Part shown: in pieces, positions 48,001-56,896 of the stretch
Position numbering within the stretch: the stretch's first letter is position 1
Layout: every line of letters begins with the position of its first letter
Source: Symbiodinium natans
Taxonomy: Eukaryota > Sar > Dinophyceae > Suessiales > Symbiodiniaceae
Assembly: GCA_905221605.1 (NCBI GenBank)
Contig: CAJNDS010002423.1
Location: forward strand, 317,501 to 381,500
Direction of reading: 5' to 3'
DNA length: 64,000 nt
Translations under genes and position numbers: made by a program
Notes under the pieces: generated by a model
Database searches by the model: none
Seen by the model: only the letters and a program-made list of their open reading frames with translations
What the model was told of the DNA's origin: nothing

Positions 48001-51000
48001 GGTGCATTGCGCTTTGCTGTGGTGAAGGATCTTCCGGAGGAAGCCCTGCAAAGCCAGCTGAACCATCTGATTGAAGAAGCTCGCCAGAGGACACACCCCC
48101 CCCCCCAAGCCTGCTCCGGGCAAGCCCAAGCTACGTAGTTCAGAGCAGCATTCAAATCCTCGAAAGAGAATCCTCGTGATCTTGCAACTTACGGGCTTTA
48201 CGGTTTCCATGAAGCTTCCACCTCCCTGGAGCAGCCCGCTTGAAGGAGTTTGGAGATGAGACCCGAGTTGCATGCGCTGGTTTTCTTAGTGCACACAACA
48301 GGAACAGAGATGCAGCTCCGACGCAAGAAGAGTCGGTGCGTCAGCACTTTCTATTGCAGGTTGTGGACTGTGAGCGTGTGATATTATGGCGTTTGCTATT
48401 TCATGCTTGACAGATAGCTGGCACTCTGTAGTACTTGAGCACTGACTATTCTGCCTGGTTGCACATGTGTCGTGTCACGACCGCCACGACAGGACATGGA
48501 AAGAGTGGACGAAGGCGCCCTGTGCTGCAAGACTGGTAAAGTGGGGACGATTGGGGGTGTTTCTGCCAAGCTTTCCCGACCGTTGGAAAGTAGCGATCGC
48601 CACGGAGGACTCTTTTGGTATAGGATGAAGATCTGAAGTTGGAGCCGCTTGCAAGCCCGTTGTGTTTTGATAAAAGCCTAAGTCCGAAGCCTAAGTCCTA
48701 AAGGACATAGACTACAGTGGCTGCAGGAGGTCTTCGACTCGAAGTTGGCGCGCTTGCGCAGTGCCATGCCCCAGCGACACCTCCAATGTTTGACCCTGTT
48801 ACATCTTGTTTTTGCCCTCCGAAACCAAGGGGGGAAGAACTGCGTGTTTCAGACCCTTAGCAGTTCTCCCTCACCCATGAAGGTATGGGGGAAGGGTCCT
48901 GGGCCTCCGGAATGTTTTGAGGGCTCAGGCTTTGACTCGATAAGGGCCCTAGGATTTGAACGTATTGCTTTCAGTATGGCATTTGCTCACATCAGTCCAC
49001 GACAGAAGCTTGATTCCACCGAGGGAGCCCAACCAAATCTGAGTTTTTTACATTGGACATACTTGGCAGTTCTTGGCAGGGAGTTTCGCGCTTCCAAGGC
49101 TTTGGAAAGCCATGCGGAGTGTTTCCGTCGACTGGTGGAGGTGTTCAGCAAGGCGGGGCTGCTGACTCCCTTAACCAACCGAAATGAAGCAGTGCAATTT
49201 AGCACAATCCCTAAACCATCAAGCTGCCCATGATCGTTGCTTGGGCTTGGCCAGTTATTTGCATCCAGTTTAGGTTTTCGACTGATGTTCAATTGCCCCC
49301 CCTTCCCCCCCGCCCCCCCCAAGGCAGGAGCCTCTAGTACAAATGGGAGGCCCGGTTTCGGGCTTGATTTCAGCAAAGAAGGGAACTCCCCCTTAGCTAC
49401 GTCTGAACCTCCGAAGCCTGGACTCTGAAAGCTCCAAGCTTCCGAATCACCCTGAAGCCCTCCAACTTGTGACAAGCTGGCTCTAGGTCTATTGCAGTCG
49501 CGCAAGCTTCGCCGAGCTGCTTGCTTCATCTTGCCTAGGTTTGCGATTAAGGGGCCTTGTTTTCAGCATAGATGGTTCAGGGCTCAGGCTTCCCAAGTTC
49601 AAGTGTCATGCTTCATGGACAGGCGTGTGAGAAGTTCTGGTGCTTGCAAGGCAGGGAGCTCACGAACAAGTGGGAGCAGCGCCACTTCCTGGACGGGAGA
49701 AGGATGAGACTTCCCGACTGGAGTGCCTGGCCTGCATTCGCCTCTCCATTGCTGATTGCGAACTCCACAAAACCTGTGTGATTCTCTTCTGCCAGCGCAA
49801 AACCCACAACAAGCGAACATTCTTTCGTGCTTCACGATGCCAGCACTGACCTCTAAAGGACTGCTCCGAGACATTTCGAGACGATGTGCTTTGTTGTGGG
49901 TGCCAGTAATGCCTTAACCTGCAGTCCCAAAGCTTCCTACATAGATCCACATCCAATCACGTAAGGCTGTCTTAGGGAAGCTGTTCAACGACTCACCCAA
50001 GAGCCCCATTCCCATCGTACCCTAAATCGCGCAACCGTTCAAGGCTTGTTCTGCTAATGCAGCGTCAAGTTGGTGCAGCCTCGCACACGTGCATTCAGAG
50101 GCTCTCACAGGCGCCTGGGCTTAATTCTTGGCATTGAACTCTACCTGCCACATCGTTGATTGACATGTGCAGTACTGTATTGGGTACATAGTCACAGTGA
50201 ACAAGCAGACTTTTTATGGGGCTACAGCCCAAGTGACTTCTGCGTTCACCCGTGTAGTAGAGCAAGCGTTCCTGCTTGAGACTGGGGGCACCTTGCAATT
50301 TCCACCAAAGCGCACTAGTCTCACAATCTCAACCAGTTGGCCCTCTTGCCTTGAAATTAGGCGTCAGCCAGCAACCTCGCCTTTCTGAAATTCAGAAAGG
50401 CAACATAATGAAATTGGGACTTGCCCAGAGCGGACACATACAGAAGCGACATGAGCATAGGCGCTGGGATCTGCCACACAGCTGTCCAGAGTCTAGCATC
50501 CACCTCGGGGCCCAGCCGAAGGTTGAAGGGTTCTGGCTCGCTGTGAACTTCCCACAGTTCGAAGATGTCCTGCGTGGCTTGGCACAGCCGGTCGCCACAC
50601 GAGGTGCAGGAGGCCCCGCATCGGAAGAGACATGGCAATGCGATATAGCTTGCTTTTACATTGGTCCTTTCTTTGGTTCGGCATTGAACCCTAAGTCGTT
50701 TCCCCTTGCATCTAGGCAAAAAGTAAACAGGTGTACGTCCAGCAATCATATGAATCGTCATGCTTTTCAGCTCACATTGGCTGAGGAGCTGGACGAGGAA
50801 ATCGCAGAAACCCTGCATACACTGGAGGCCCGCCGGGGGGGGGGGGTCGGGGTTGGGAGTTTAGGAGTTCGGGGTCCAAGCACTCATGTAGGCCATTGCT
50901 TTAGGGTTTTGGAGTTTCAGGTTTAGAGTTTGAGTTCAACGGGTACTTGCATAGGGATCTACCGGAAATTTCCTGAGAATGGCAGTTGTTTAGAAGTGAC

Positions 51001-54000
51001 TTTCTGAGGATATTTGTGAAAGTCCAGGCCTTGTGCAGGAGACGCTGGGCCAAGCAGAAGTTGCTATAGTCGTGATATAGCGCTTTGGGCGAATGTCGAA
51101 GTACGACACGCACGTGGGATGGCGCTGTCATTTCGGCGCTTTGAAAAGTGTGAAGGGCCTGGGTGAAATCTTTTGAACCACCCCCCCCCGCCCACACCGT
51201 CCCTCACAAAGCCTCCTGCAGGAGAACATCAAGCGCCTCGGTGCGCAGGAGGCCATCAACCTCTTCGTGGAAGAGTGGTCCTAGCCGACATCGTTTAGGA
51301 GACGATGATGCTGGCCGATTCTGCTGCGGAGAGTTGAAGAAGGTTAATCACAATACTCCGGCACCCTTCTGCTCATGAAGGTTGCCACACAAGTAGACTA
51401 TGCAATTACGACTGGCTTTCTTGCCACCTTGAGGGTTTGCAGAGGGGTTTGCAGAGGGGGGCTTGCAGCCAAGCCTGGAGATCACCGTAGCGTTCCAGTG
51501 TTTCAATGTGTTTCACGAGTTTGACGAAGCAGCGCTTGCGTGGTCAAACTGGTACTGCTGAGCTTCTGCACATTCCTGGAAGACTGAATTCCGGGGCTTT
51601 ATTGGTCTGAGTTCTCGGTGCTGGGTTTGTGTCGCCGGCTTTGGGAGAATAAAAGGGACTTACCTGACGCTTTGGGATGAGAGGCTTCAGAGGAGGCAAC
51701 CTCGACTCTACTGCAGCATTTCTGCTAGCGAGCCTTCTCAGGAGCTTGTTTTTCAGCAGGCGAGCTGTCGATGTACTGACCCCTGCCAAAGTGGCCGTAA
51801 ATGAATTTGTAGGTCATCTCGGGCCTGGCATTCATGCAATTTTTTTTGGGTCTGTCTTCGTCACCGTTTATCATGATACCGGGGCGTGCTGCAAAATTTG
51901 AGAAGTGCTGAACTCACAAGGACAACCTTGCATCTTTAAGCTTCTACGGCTTATACTGAGCCCTTGGGGCCTCACTGTAAGTATTATGCAGTCATCCTTA
52001 GATGTAAACAAAGTCCAGGCCCTGACAGGATCCCAGAGAGTACGACTAATGCTGCGCATGAGGTTCATATTGTTCATATGCGTTCCGGCCCTGAGCCCTG
52101 GGCACAAGGTTCCTTACTCTCATGCCGCCGCAAACAAACGTCGCAGCAAACCACAAATCAAAAGCCCGACGTATTTGTGCAGGGCTGCGTCCCTTGTTGG
52201 AAGAGGCTCCGGTTATCTGTTGCTCGTGTTAGGGCGGGTCTGAGCACCGTTCAGAAGCAGGACCGTCTTTGGGTGATGCAGAGTCAGCTAAAACTCCACC
52301 AGAAATAATGGCCGGACCGTTGGCCCGTTTGAAAGGAATGCATGGGCAGATCCATGCTGTCTACCCACCAAACACCGAGGTAAGGAGATAAACCAAAATT
52401 AAGACACTTCCTCAACACCTGGACCTGCAGAGTCTCGCCGAAATGCCTGAATGACCACTCATTGCGGTCACCTGCTGAGGATGTGTCGAAGCCAGAACTG
52501 TGGGGCCTGGTTTTGGATGGGCCTTCAGGTGGCATGACCCAGGCAACCTGCACCCACGTCCATTCAATTCAACTTGTTACGAGTTGACAATTGAAGGTTA
52601 GGGCTGGAGCCTCAGAAGGTCAGACGAACTCTTGGCGGTGCACGGCTTGTAGTTTCACGTCGGCGGGTATAGAGGGTACATAGGGTACCGGGCTGACTGT
52701 ACGGCTCAACATGAAGGACTGAGGGGCCATCTTGCATCATGGCAGGCATACTTGGGTCATTGCTTGGGCACTGTTAGGGGAGCAACATTCTTCAACACGC
52801 TTGCTCACACAGCGTGTTCCCTAACCCTACTGTAAGTTCAACACCCCACATAGCCATGTGTCAGGAGCCCAACAGGATTGCCTCCGGCGAACCAGCAGCT
52901 GTGTTGGGACGTTTGCTTGTAGATTGGGCAGACCCCATGTGAACGGCTTCTGGCCTGCGCCCCGCCTTGCCCTGCATGAGTGCAGGCAACGATGTCCAAG
53001 CTCAAGATCGGCATTCAGCACCTGGGCCATGTTCGGATGAGCTGTGAGCACAAGTGAGTCAAACACGGGACGACAGTGATGCCATGGAGCCGTACTGGCA
53101 CCCGGGTCAATTCCATCGTATTTGGCAATGAGGGTTTAGAATGAATTCGGTGGCTGCTGTGCATATTCATAGTTGAGAGCTTTGGAAATCAGGACTCGAT
53201 TAGAGTTCCTACCCCAGACGTACACTTGCAGGTGAGGTGGCGGAAGCGACTGCGGGATAAGACTCGGAAACACGAGTATTGCTGTGGGCGAGGTCAGATG
53301 TAGTGACGGTCGTTGATATGGGTGCTCGTATTCGTAGAAGGTCAAGACCCGGCTCAGGAGTCAACCCACGGCGGAGCCCCCTGCCCGTACTCGAGAATAA
53401 TCGCTTCCCCCTAATACTAAAACCCCCCCTAATTTTAAATACTATTTTTCCCGGACCCTGCCGTAGCAGGCACCCAGCCCAATACAAAACCTGTTTGAGA
53501 ATTAGGGGGGGAGGGGTTCAGGGGATTAGGATCCAGGGCTCAGGGCTTAGAGGGTTTAATTATTAGGTTTCGGAAATTTTGAATATTTTTCGGGCCCGGG
53601 CGAACTTCAGAATTAGGGAGGGGGGGGGGGGGGGGGGGGGGGAGGGATTTAGGATTAGGGGGAAGGGATTATTCATGAATGTTCTCATTAGGGGCGGGAG
53701 ACCAAACTCCTAGATTTCTAGACAGTATCTCTGGGGCTTGCATCACCTGCTCCCCCATTGACGGTCACCTGCATCTCCATTGACGGCCGTCCAGGTTCTT
53801 TTCGAAGACCGCTGCGGTACTGTTTGCGGATTATGTGCAGACGGACGCCTTTATCGACAAGTTCACCAGGCTTGTCTCAATGCCTGATAATTTGGGGCTA
53901 GCATGCGCAGCTGTCAACAACTTCGAGCCCTAGAACACATCAATCAAGATTCTGCAGCTGTCGACCTTCGGGGGGCGCACGCGACAGGACCATGATGACC

Positions 54001-56896
54001 TTCGCAGCCTATACCAAGGAGATCGACTACTGGAAGCGGATCGGCATGCATTGAGATTATCGGCATTTTGAGAAGCTTAAACTCATCCCAATTCGTCGCC
54101 CATTCTGGATCCCTATTCTAGAGGGTTAAGGCTACTCGTTGAAGTACGGCTAAAGATCCATTCCGGGCTTTGGACCTTCAGACAGTTTTGGATCACCAAG
54201 CCTCCGGATGGAAAAGACGGCTTTGGGTCTAGGACTTTAGACACTTTGCAGGTTTGAGGTGTCTGGGATTCAGTGTTATTCGGCGTCACCGATTGAGGGT
54301 CAAACGGCCCAGGTTTTACAGTCGGGTTCGCTTCAGACATCTTCAGACAAGGAGTTAGCGTGAGTCTGAAAGGCACCTGGACACCGCCTACATCGCGCTG
54401 ACTCACGCTCCCGGGCATGCATTGGGCCGGAATGCGTCCTGAACCTGCACAGGCGCAGAACGAGCTACGTAGAAGCTCCACGGCGATCATCCTTGGAAGC
54501 CCGAAAGCTGCAACAGTTGACAAGTGGCAGTTAGTGGCAATTTACACCCTTGGGGTTGAGACGGCAACAGCCGGCCCCTAAGGCCAATCTCAACGTGGCC
54601 AAGCTGCAGCTGCAATGGAGAGAAGCTGAGAGGGCCCCAAGTCGGAGTCAAGTCGGCTTCTGCCGCTTACACCTTGTACTTATTGTAGCACTGAACCGAC
54701 TGAACCCTGTGCGGAGCCCCCTGAACCTTGAACCGCTCGGCACTTTGAGAAGCAACCCCCGGGTTTTTGAAATCCTCAAGCCCCCGTTGTTCGTCATGGA
54801 GTCTTTGTGACCAGGTGGATAACGCCTACTTTTGGCGAGACGATCAAGGTCAGTTGGAATCTCCGCCTTCTTCATGACCTTGGTGTTTCAGAATTTCACT
54901 GGCTCCATGACACAAAGGTAGACTGCACCCGTGCTGAGGATTGTGGCGTCTTGGACTGGGGTGGCTTCGGTGCAGCCTGCCCTTCGGCTGGCAGACGCGT
55001 AGCCATAGCCACGAAGTCCACTCAAGCCCGCCACCAGAATCTGCGATTTGGAATGGCATGTGTGTCTTTGCTCCACCCAGACCTCTTGAATGTCACGAAA
55101 CTGCGGTTGGGGTGCCTTCACCGCACAGTACTTTAAGAACTTGAAGGGGGGTTTTGTTTGAGCGAGGTGTGGGGCACAAGATCTACTGGTACATCAATTG
55201 CGCCGAATGGGCAGCTGCCTTAACTGTTTGAAGCGGCGCTTGATGCACCGAGCAGACTGCTTGTGGCTGAAGGAATGGACGACTGCTGAATGATATGTGT
55301 CAGCGTACAAGTATGTTCAATCGCATCCCCGTGATACTAGATCCAAAATGATCCAAAGCTGTTTATATGTATCTTCTGGCTGCGAGCAGTTGCTGTAGCC
55401 AGCCGCACCAGGAGAACAACAAGGAGAACCTCCGGTTTTATCTGGCAACCTTCAGCAAGACCTATCATGATTCTTGGACCTGCACTGCATGGGCGCCAAA
55501 GGGAGAGCGTTGAAAAAGCTTGGTCGTCCCAGCTTTTCTTGGCAAGTGGAGCTGCTTTATAAGGAGTCTCCGGCTGAGCGTTCTGCGTTCACACGTCTAC
55601 TCAGTTTCAACCCACCGCTGCAAAGTCCAGTGTACATCCATGACCCAAGTACACCTCGAAACAGGAGGCTAAGTGCACCATTGGACCCCCATGGGCAAAC
55701 TGAAGCCAGGATGAGGGTGGGCCGCTGCTGGACCTTGACAAGTTGGAGATGATGTGCCTCCGCTATCCGTGTTGAGTTTTTGGTACCGGCTTGAAGGTCT
55801 TTTTGATGGAACGAGATCCTTCGAAGCATCTGCTTCTGACACGGGATTCCGTGCAAAAACTTGCCTTGCCTTCTCCCGCTGCTTCACGGTCGCGTGGGAT
55901 GTCCACGGTTTCCGGCTTCAGGTTCGAAGGGCATCGCGTAGACAGAGAGAGAGAGAGGGAGAGAGAGTCGGAGAGAGCGAGTGAAAAACAAGAAGTGTCA
56001 AGTGTCACGATACAGCAAGCCTTGAAACGGACATGCCGTATGCTTGCTATGCCTAGAGCTGCTGAGACCCAAACCATACCCGGCGATTCGAGTCCTAAAC
56101 ATGCTGCGTCAAAAGCTCGAACACCGGCAAAGGCGCCATTATGTCGCTGTATTTGCCTCAAGGCCCCAAGGTCAAAAGCGTGCTAGAGCCCTGAGCCTGA
56201 TCACTCCGAAGCCCGGACTCAGGGTGAAGCTCACGGGACTTGGCCGCTCGCCTGCTTCAAAAAAGGCTGCAACATTCACGGGCGGGAAGGGCTTTAATGT
56301 TGGACCCGATACATGCCTTCACAAGAGACACCTGAAGCCCCTTGAAGGATCTTGAATGCAGTACCTCCGAGCCTCGAGCCTGAAATCCTGACCGCAGCTC
56401 CGAAGCTCTGAGGAAACCTGATGAACATGATTGCTGCTGTCCCAGACTGCCTTCGTCAGCTTCCTGAGAAGGCCGTCGCCATTCTTTTTTTGCTTGAGCT
56501 TGTCTCAGCTCCCTGTACTTGGACGTCTTGGTTTTACTGTCAAATGCCTCATTTGTTAGCACAATGGCTTTAAAAGCTCGACTGCACCTGAAGTAGTTCA
56601 ACCTTTGACAAGACCTCAAAGCCATGAAGCTACAAAACCAAGACTGCCCTAATGCCAACCAGCTCGTTCTGCAGTCCTTGCCGACAGGAGTGGGCTGGCA
56701 TCAAGGATCGCTTCGATGAGAGAATCACGCAGAACCTGCATGGCAAAAGTAGCTGCGGCAGCAAAAGGGACGTGCTGAGTTTCCTGCAGTCCTGCAGGCT
56801 AGGCTTCATACGTACCCCACTTTATCCCCTTGTTTGGATACGCTGAACCAGGCACGTTGCGAACAACTCTTCGTGCCATGGACAACGGTCTTCGCA
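38837..56896 (+). CDS. APH/EcKinase-like phosphotransferase gene, copy 2 (split)
   Basis: Exons: 38837-39046 (putative first), 39520-39571, 39867-39921, 40451-40483, 40761-40831, 41796-41865, 42044-42109, 42276-42326, 43448 to about 43525, 53795-53869, 53988-54038, possibly 54577-54588, 54815-54856, 54939-54978, 55167-55210, 55412-55468, about 56425-56471, 56688-56748 and 56852-56896. Segments in order include PAWLTKAFQKAGTLE, GNNAGKFLFEVTYENETL, RPGLHTKLFAKANLHN, VPHAMTKATKQ, RLSSSVLKQPMDYLERL, KFYFGDISNETSNFILIT, ERIPFAELEGRDPGQ, DYVQTDAFIDKFT, VDNAYFWRDDQGQL, DCGVLDWGGFGA, YWYINCAEW, WAGIKDRFDERITQN and TLRTTLRAMDNGLR. The DWGG metal-binding segment is intact. The segment equivalent to NPDFIALGH (Brenner-motif His) was not found, and the next codon before ANLN is Lys. 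A caspase-like gene occupies the intron between about 43525 and 53794. Reaction presumed phosphoryl transfer to a small molecule, substrate unknown. Confidence 0.75.
40910..41000. repeat. GA and CATA/TATG compound microsatellite
   Basis: A GA run is followed by CATACATA and TATATATACACATACG words, in an intron of copy 2. Confidence 0.85.
41796..42326 (+). CDS. Copy 2 exons: KFYFGDISNETSNFILIT to GPYDKCKDYELHGSGK
   Basis: Three exons join in phase. 41796-41865 ends after ...NFILIT at a GA donor. 42044-42109 reads ERIPFAELEGRDPGQ and ends PLKPFEI at a GC donor. 42276-42326 reads EGPYDKCKDYELHGSGK and ends at a GA donor. The second exon has no complete match in copy 1, where only ERIAFAELEGR is found. 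This is the N-lobe part of the kinase-like fold by position. Confidence 0.88.
42650..42690. repeat. C-homopolymer tract
   Basis: Two C-runs, the longer about 18 bases, are separated by CCACG-like spacers. They lie directly before the telomere-like block. Confidence 0.85.
42700..42785. repeat. Interstitial telomere-like block
   Basis: GGGTTTAGGGTTCGGGG and GGTTTAGGGTCTC, followed by further GGGTT words, are degenerate TTTAGGG repeats on the + strand. This is the opposite orientation to the array at the left end. They sit in an intron of copy 2. Confidence 0.7.
42940..43085. repeat. G-rich GGTGGGCGCGG tract
   Basis: Irregular GGGCG(C/T)GGTG words on the + strand give Gly/Ala/Arg/Trp-only frames. 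No gene signal; it lies in an intron of copy 2. Confidence 0.7.
43448..43525 (+). CDS. Copy 2 exon: EYYTLIMQMSGKLAAAG
   Basis: The acceptor is GCCGCAG. The exon reads EYYTLIMQMSGKLAAAG then ISGKMGS. It aligns with two separate exons in copy 1. The end is not settled, with a GA or GC donor between 43530 and 43537. The next paralogue exon is not until 53795, so the following intron is about 10 kb. Confidence 0.85.
43566..44132 (-). pseudogene. Possible tyrosine-recombinase (DIRS/Crypton-like) fragment
   Basis: A 188-codon minus-strand frame contains FLHGRWKNLTTAREHFYLQ near 43700-43810. The pattern Gly-Arg-Trp, then about six residues, then Ala-Arg-x-x-x-Tyr resembles the C-terminal end of the tyrosine recombinases of DIRS- or Crypton-type elements, where GRW precedes the nucleophilic Tyr. 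The upstream Arg-Gly-Gly-type box is not clear. No terminal repeats or reverse transcriptase were seen. This is an inference from one motif, and a chance open frame is possible. Confidence 0.28.
44580..44790. repeat. G-rich GGGGTTGG tract
   Basis: About 200 bases of G-runs are split by TT, TA or A on the + strand (GGGTAGGGGG, GGTTGGGG). It could form G-quadruplexes. The proline-rich minus-strand frame is a composition artefact. Confidence 0.8.
45048..48138 (+). CDS. Caspase-like (peptidase C14) protein with long C-terminal region, nested, partial
   Basis: Exons 45048-45157, 45972-46311, 46435-47795 and 47858 to about 48085 join in phase with donors GA, GA, GC. The first reads AWVVIGNSPSKEEAD and CADRLQRWL, like the opening strand and helix of a caspase p20 domain. 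The second reads FRPEEVFFIPNGTASDIRQL, then MYYAGHS with the catalytic His, then FFDSCAQRS with the catalytic Cys. Both dyad residues are present, so it is probably an active clan CD cysteine peptidase. After a DSDEEQSDEE acidic segment comes a region of more than 500 residues that I cannot assign, with an RRRSRRSS basic patch that could be nuclear-targeting. A C11 run at 48076-48086 sits where the frame changes from PPPQACSG to the more protein-like PPPKPAPGKPK. The start exon is not found. The gene lies inside a copy 2 intron on the same strand. Confidence 0.8.
48727..48760 (+). CDS. Candidate exon EVFDSKLARLR
   Basis: The 34-base segment between GGCTGCAG and a GT donor reads EVFDSKLARLR, helical and charged. 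It may belong to the caspase-like gene, whose 3' end is not defined. Short length keeps confidence low. Confidence 0.35.
49623..49702 (+). CDS. Candidate exon ACEKFWCLQGRELTNKWEQR
   Basis: After GGACAG the frame reads ACEKFWCLQGRELTNKWEQR then HFLDGRR. It ends at AG before GATGAG (GA donor). Codon use and composition look coding. No family is recognised. It lies in the same intron of copy 2, after the caspase-like gene. Confidence 0.4.
50379..50401. other. Perfect short hairpin
   Basis: GCCTTTCTGAA and TTCAGAAAGGC are exact reverse complements around a single central A. It lies upstream of two candidate exons and has no terminator-like context. Confidence 0.85.
50522..50827 (+). CDS. Two candidate exons (FWLAVNFPQFEDVLRGL; LAEELDEEIAETLHTLE)
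   Basis: 50522-50603 follows CCGAAG and reads VEGFWLAVNFPQFEDVLRGL then AQPVATR, before a GT donor. 50771-50827 follows a TTTTCAG acceptor and reads LTLAEELDEEIAETLHTLE, before a GC donor. Both have coding-like codons. The minus strand is also open here (153 codons), which lowers confidence. They may be later exons of the caspase-like gene. Confidence 0.4.
51222..51284 (+). CDS. Terminal exon ending ENIKRLGAQEAINLFVEEWS
   Basis: CTCCTGCAG is followed by 20 codons with strong coding bias (ENIKRLGAQEAINLFVEEWS) and a TAG stop at 51282-51284. An in-frame stop straight after a good exon makes it a likely last exon. The parent gene may be the caspase-like gene or another one nested in the copy 2 intron. 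Confidence 0.55.
   Translation, partial: ENIKRLGAQEAINLFVEEWS
53620..53645. repeat. G-homopolymer tract
   Basis: A G-run of about 20 bases or more is flanked by AATTAGGGAGG and GGAGGGATTTAGG. It lies about 150 bases before the copy 2 exon at 53795. Confidence 0.9.
53795..55468 (+). CDS. Copy 2 exons: DYVQTDAFIDKFT to NKENLRFYLATF (C-lobe)
   Basis: 53795-53869 (KTAAVLFADYVQTDAFIDKF, GC donor) and 53988-54038 (TMMTFAAYTKEIDYWK, GA donor) join in phase. So do 54815-54856 (VDNAYFWRDDQGQL, GA donor), 54939-54978 (DCGVLDWGGFGA, GC donor), 55167-55210 (VGHKIYWYINCAEW, GC donor) and 55412-55468 (ENNKENLRFYLATFSKTYH). The link between 54038 and 54815 is incomplete, since only a possible 12-base exon ANLN at 54577-54588 was found. 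The exon at 55167 is 44 bases, exactly the length of its copy 1 partner. Confidence 0.85.
55940..55985. repeat. GA microsatellite
   Basis: A GA-rich run (GAGAGAGAGAGAGGGAGAG) with a few interruptions lies in an intron of copy 2. Confidence 0.85.
56425..56896 (+). CDS. Copy 2 last recognised exons (AAVPDCLRQLPEK to RAMDNGLR)
   Basis: About 56425-56471 reads MIAAVPDCLRQLPEK (GC donor). 56688-56748 reads EWAGIKDRFDERITQN then LHGK (GT donor, GTAGCT). 56852-56896 follows ACCAG and reads TLRTTLRAMDNGLR (GC donor). They join in phase. The remaining C-terminal exon (VGQLG... in copy 1) was not found downstream, so copy 2 may be truncated at the 3' end. Confidence 0.8.

Noticed and set aside
48987-49529. 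180-codon minus-strand frame and overlapping 162-codon + strand frame (48745-49233)
   Set aside because: Neither shows a known motif. The two strands are open together because of base composition.
50357-50818. 153-codon minus-strand frame
   Set aside because: No motif. The + strand pieces in the same place have better splice borders, although both remain uncertain.
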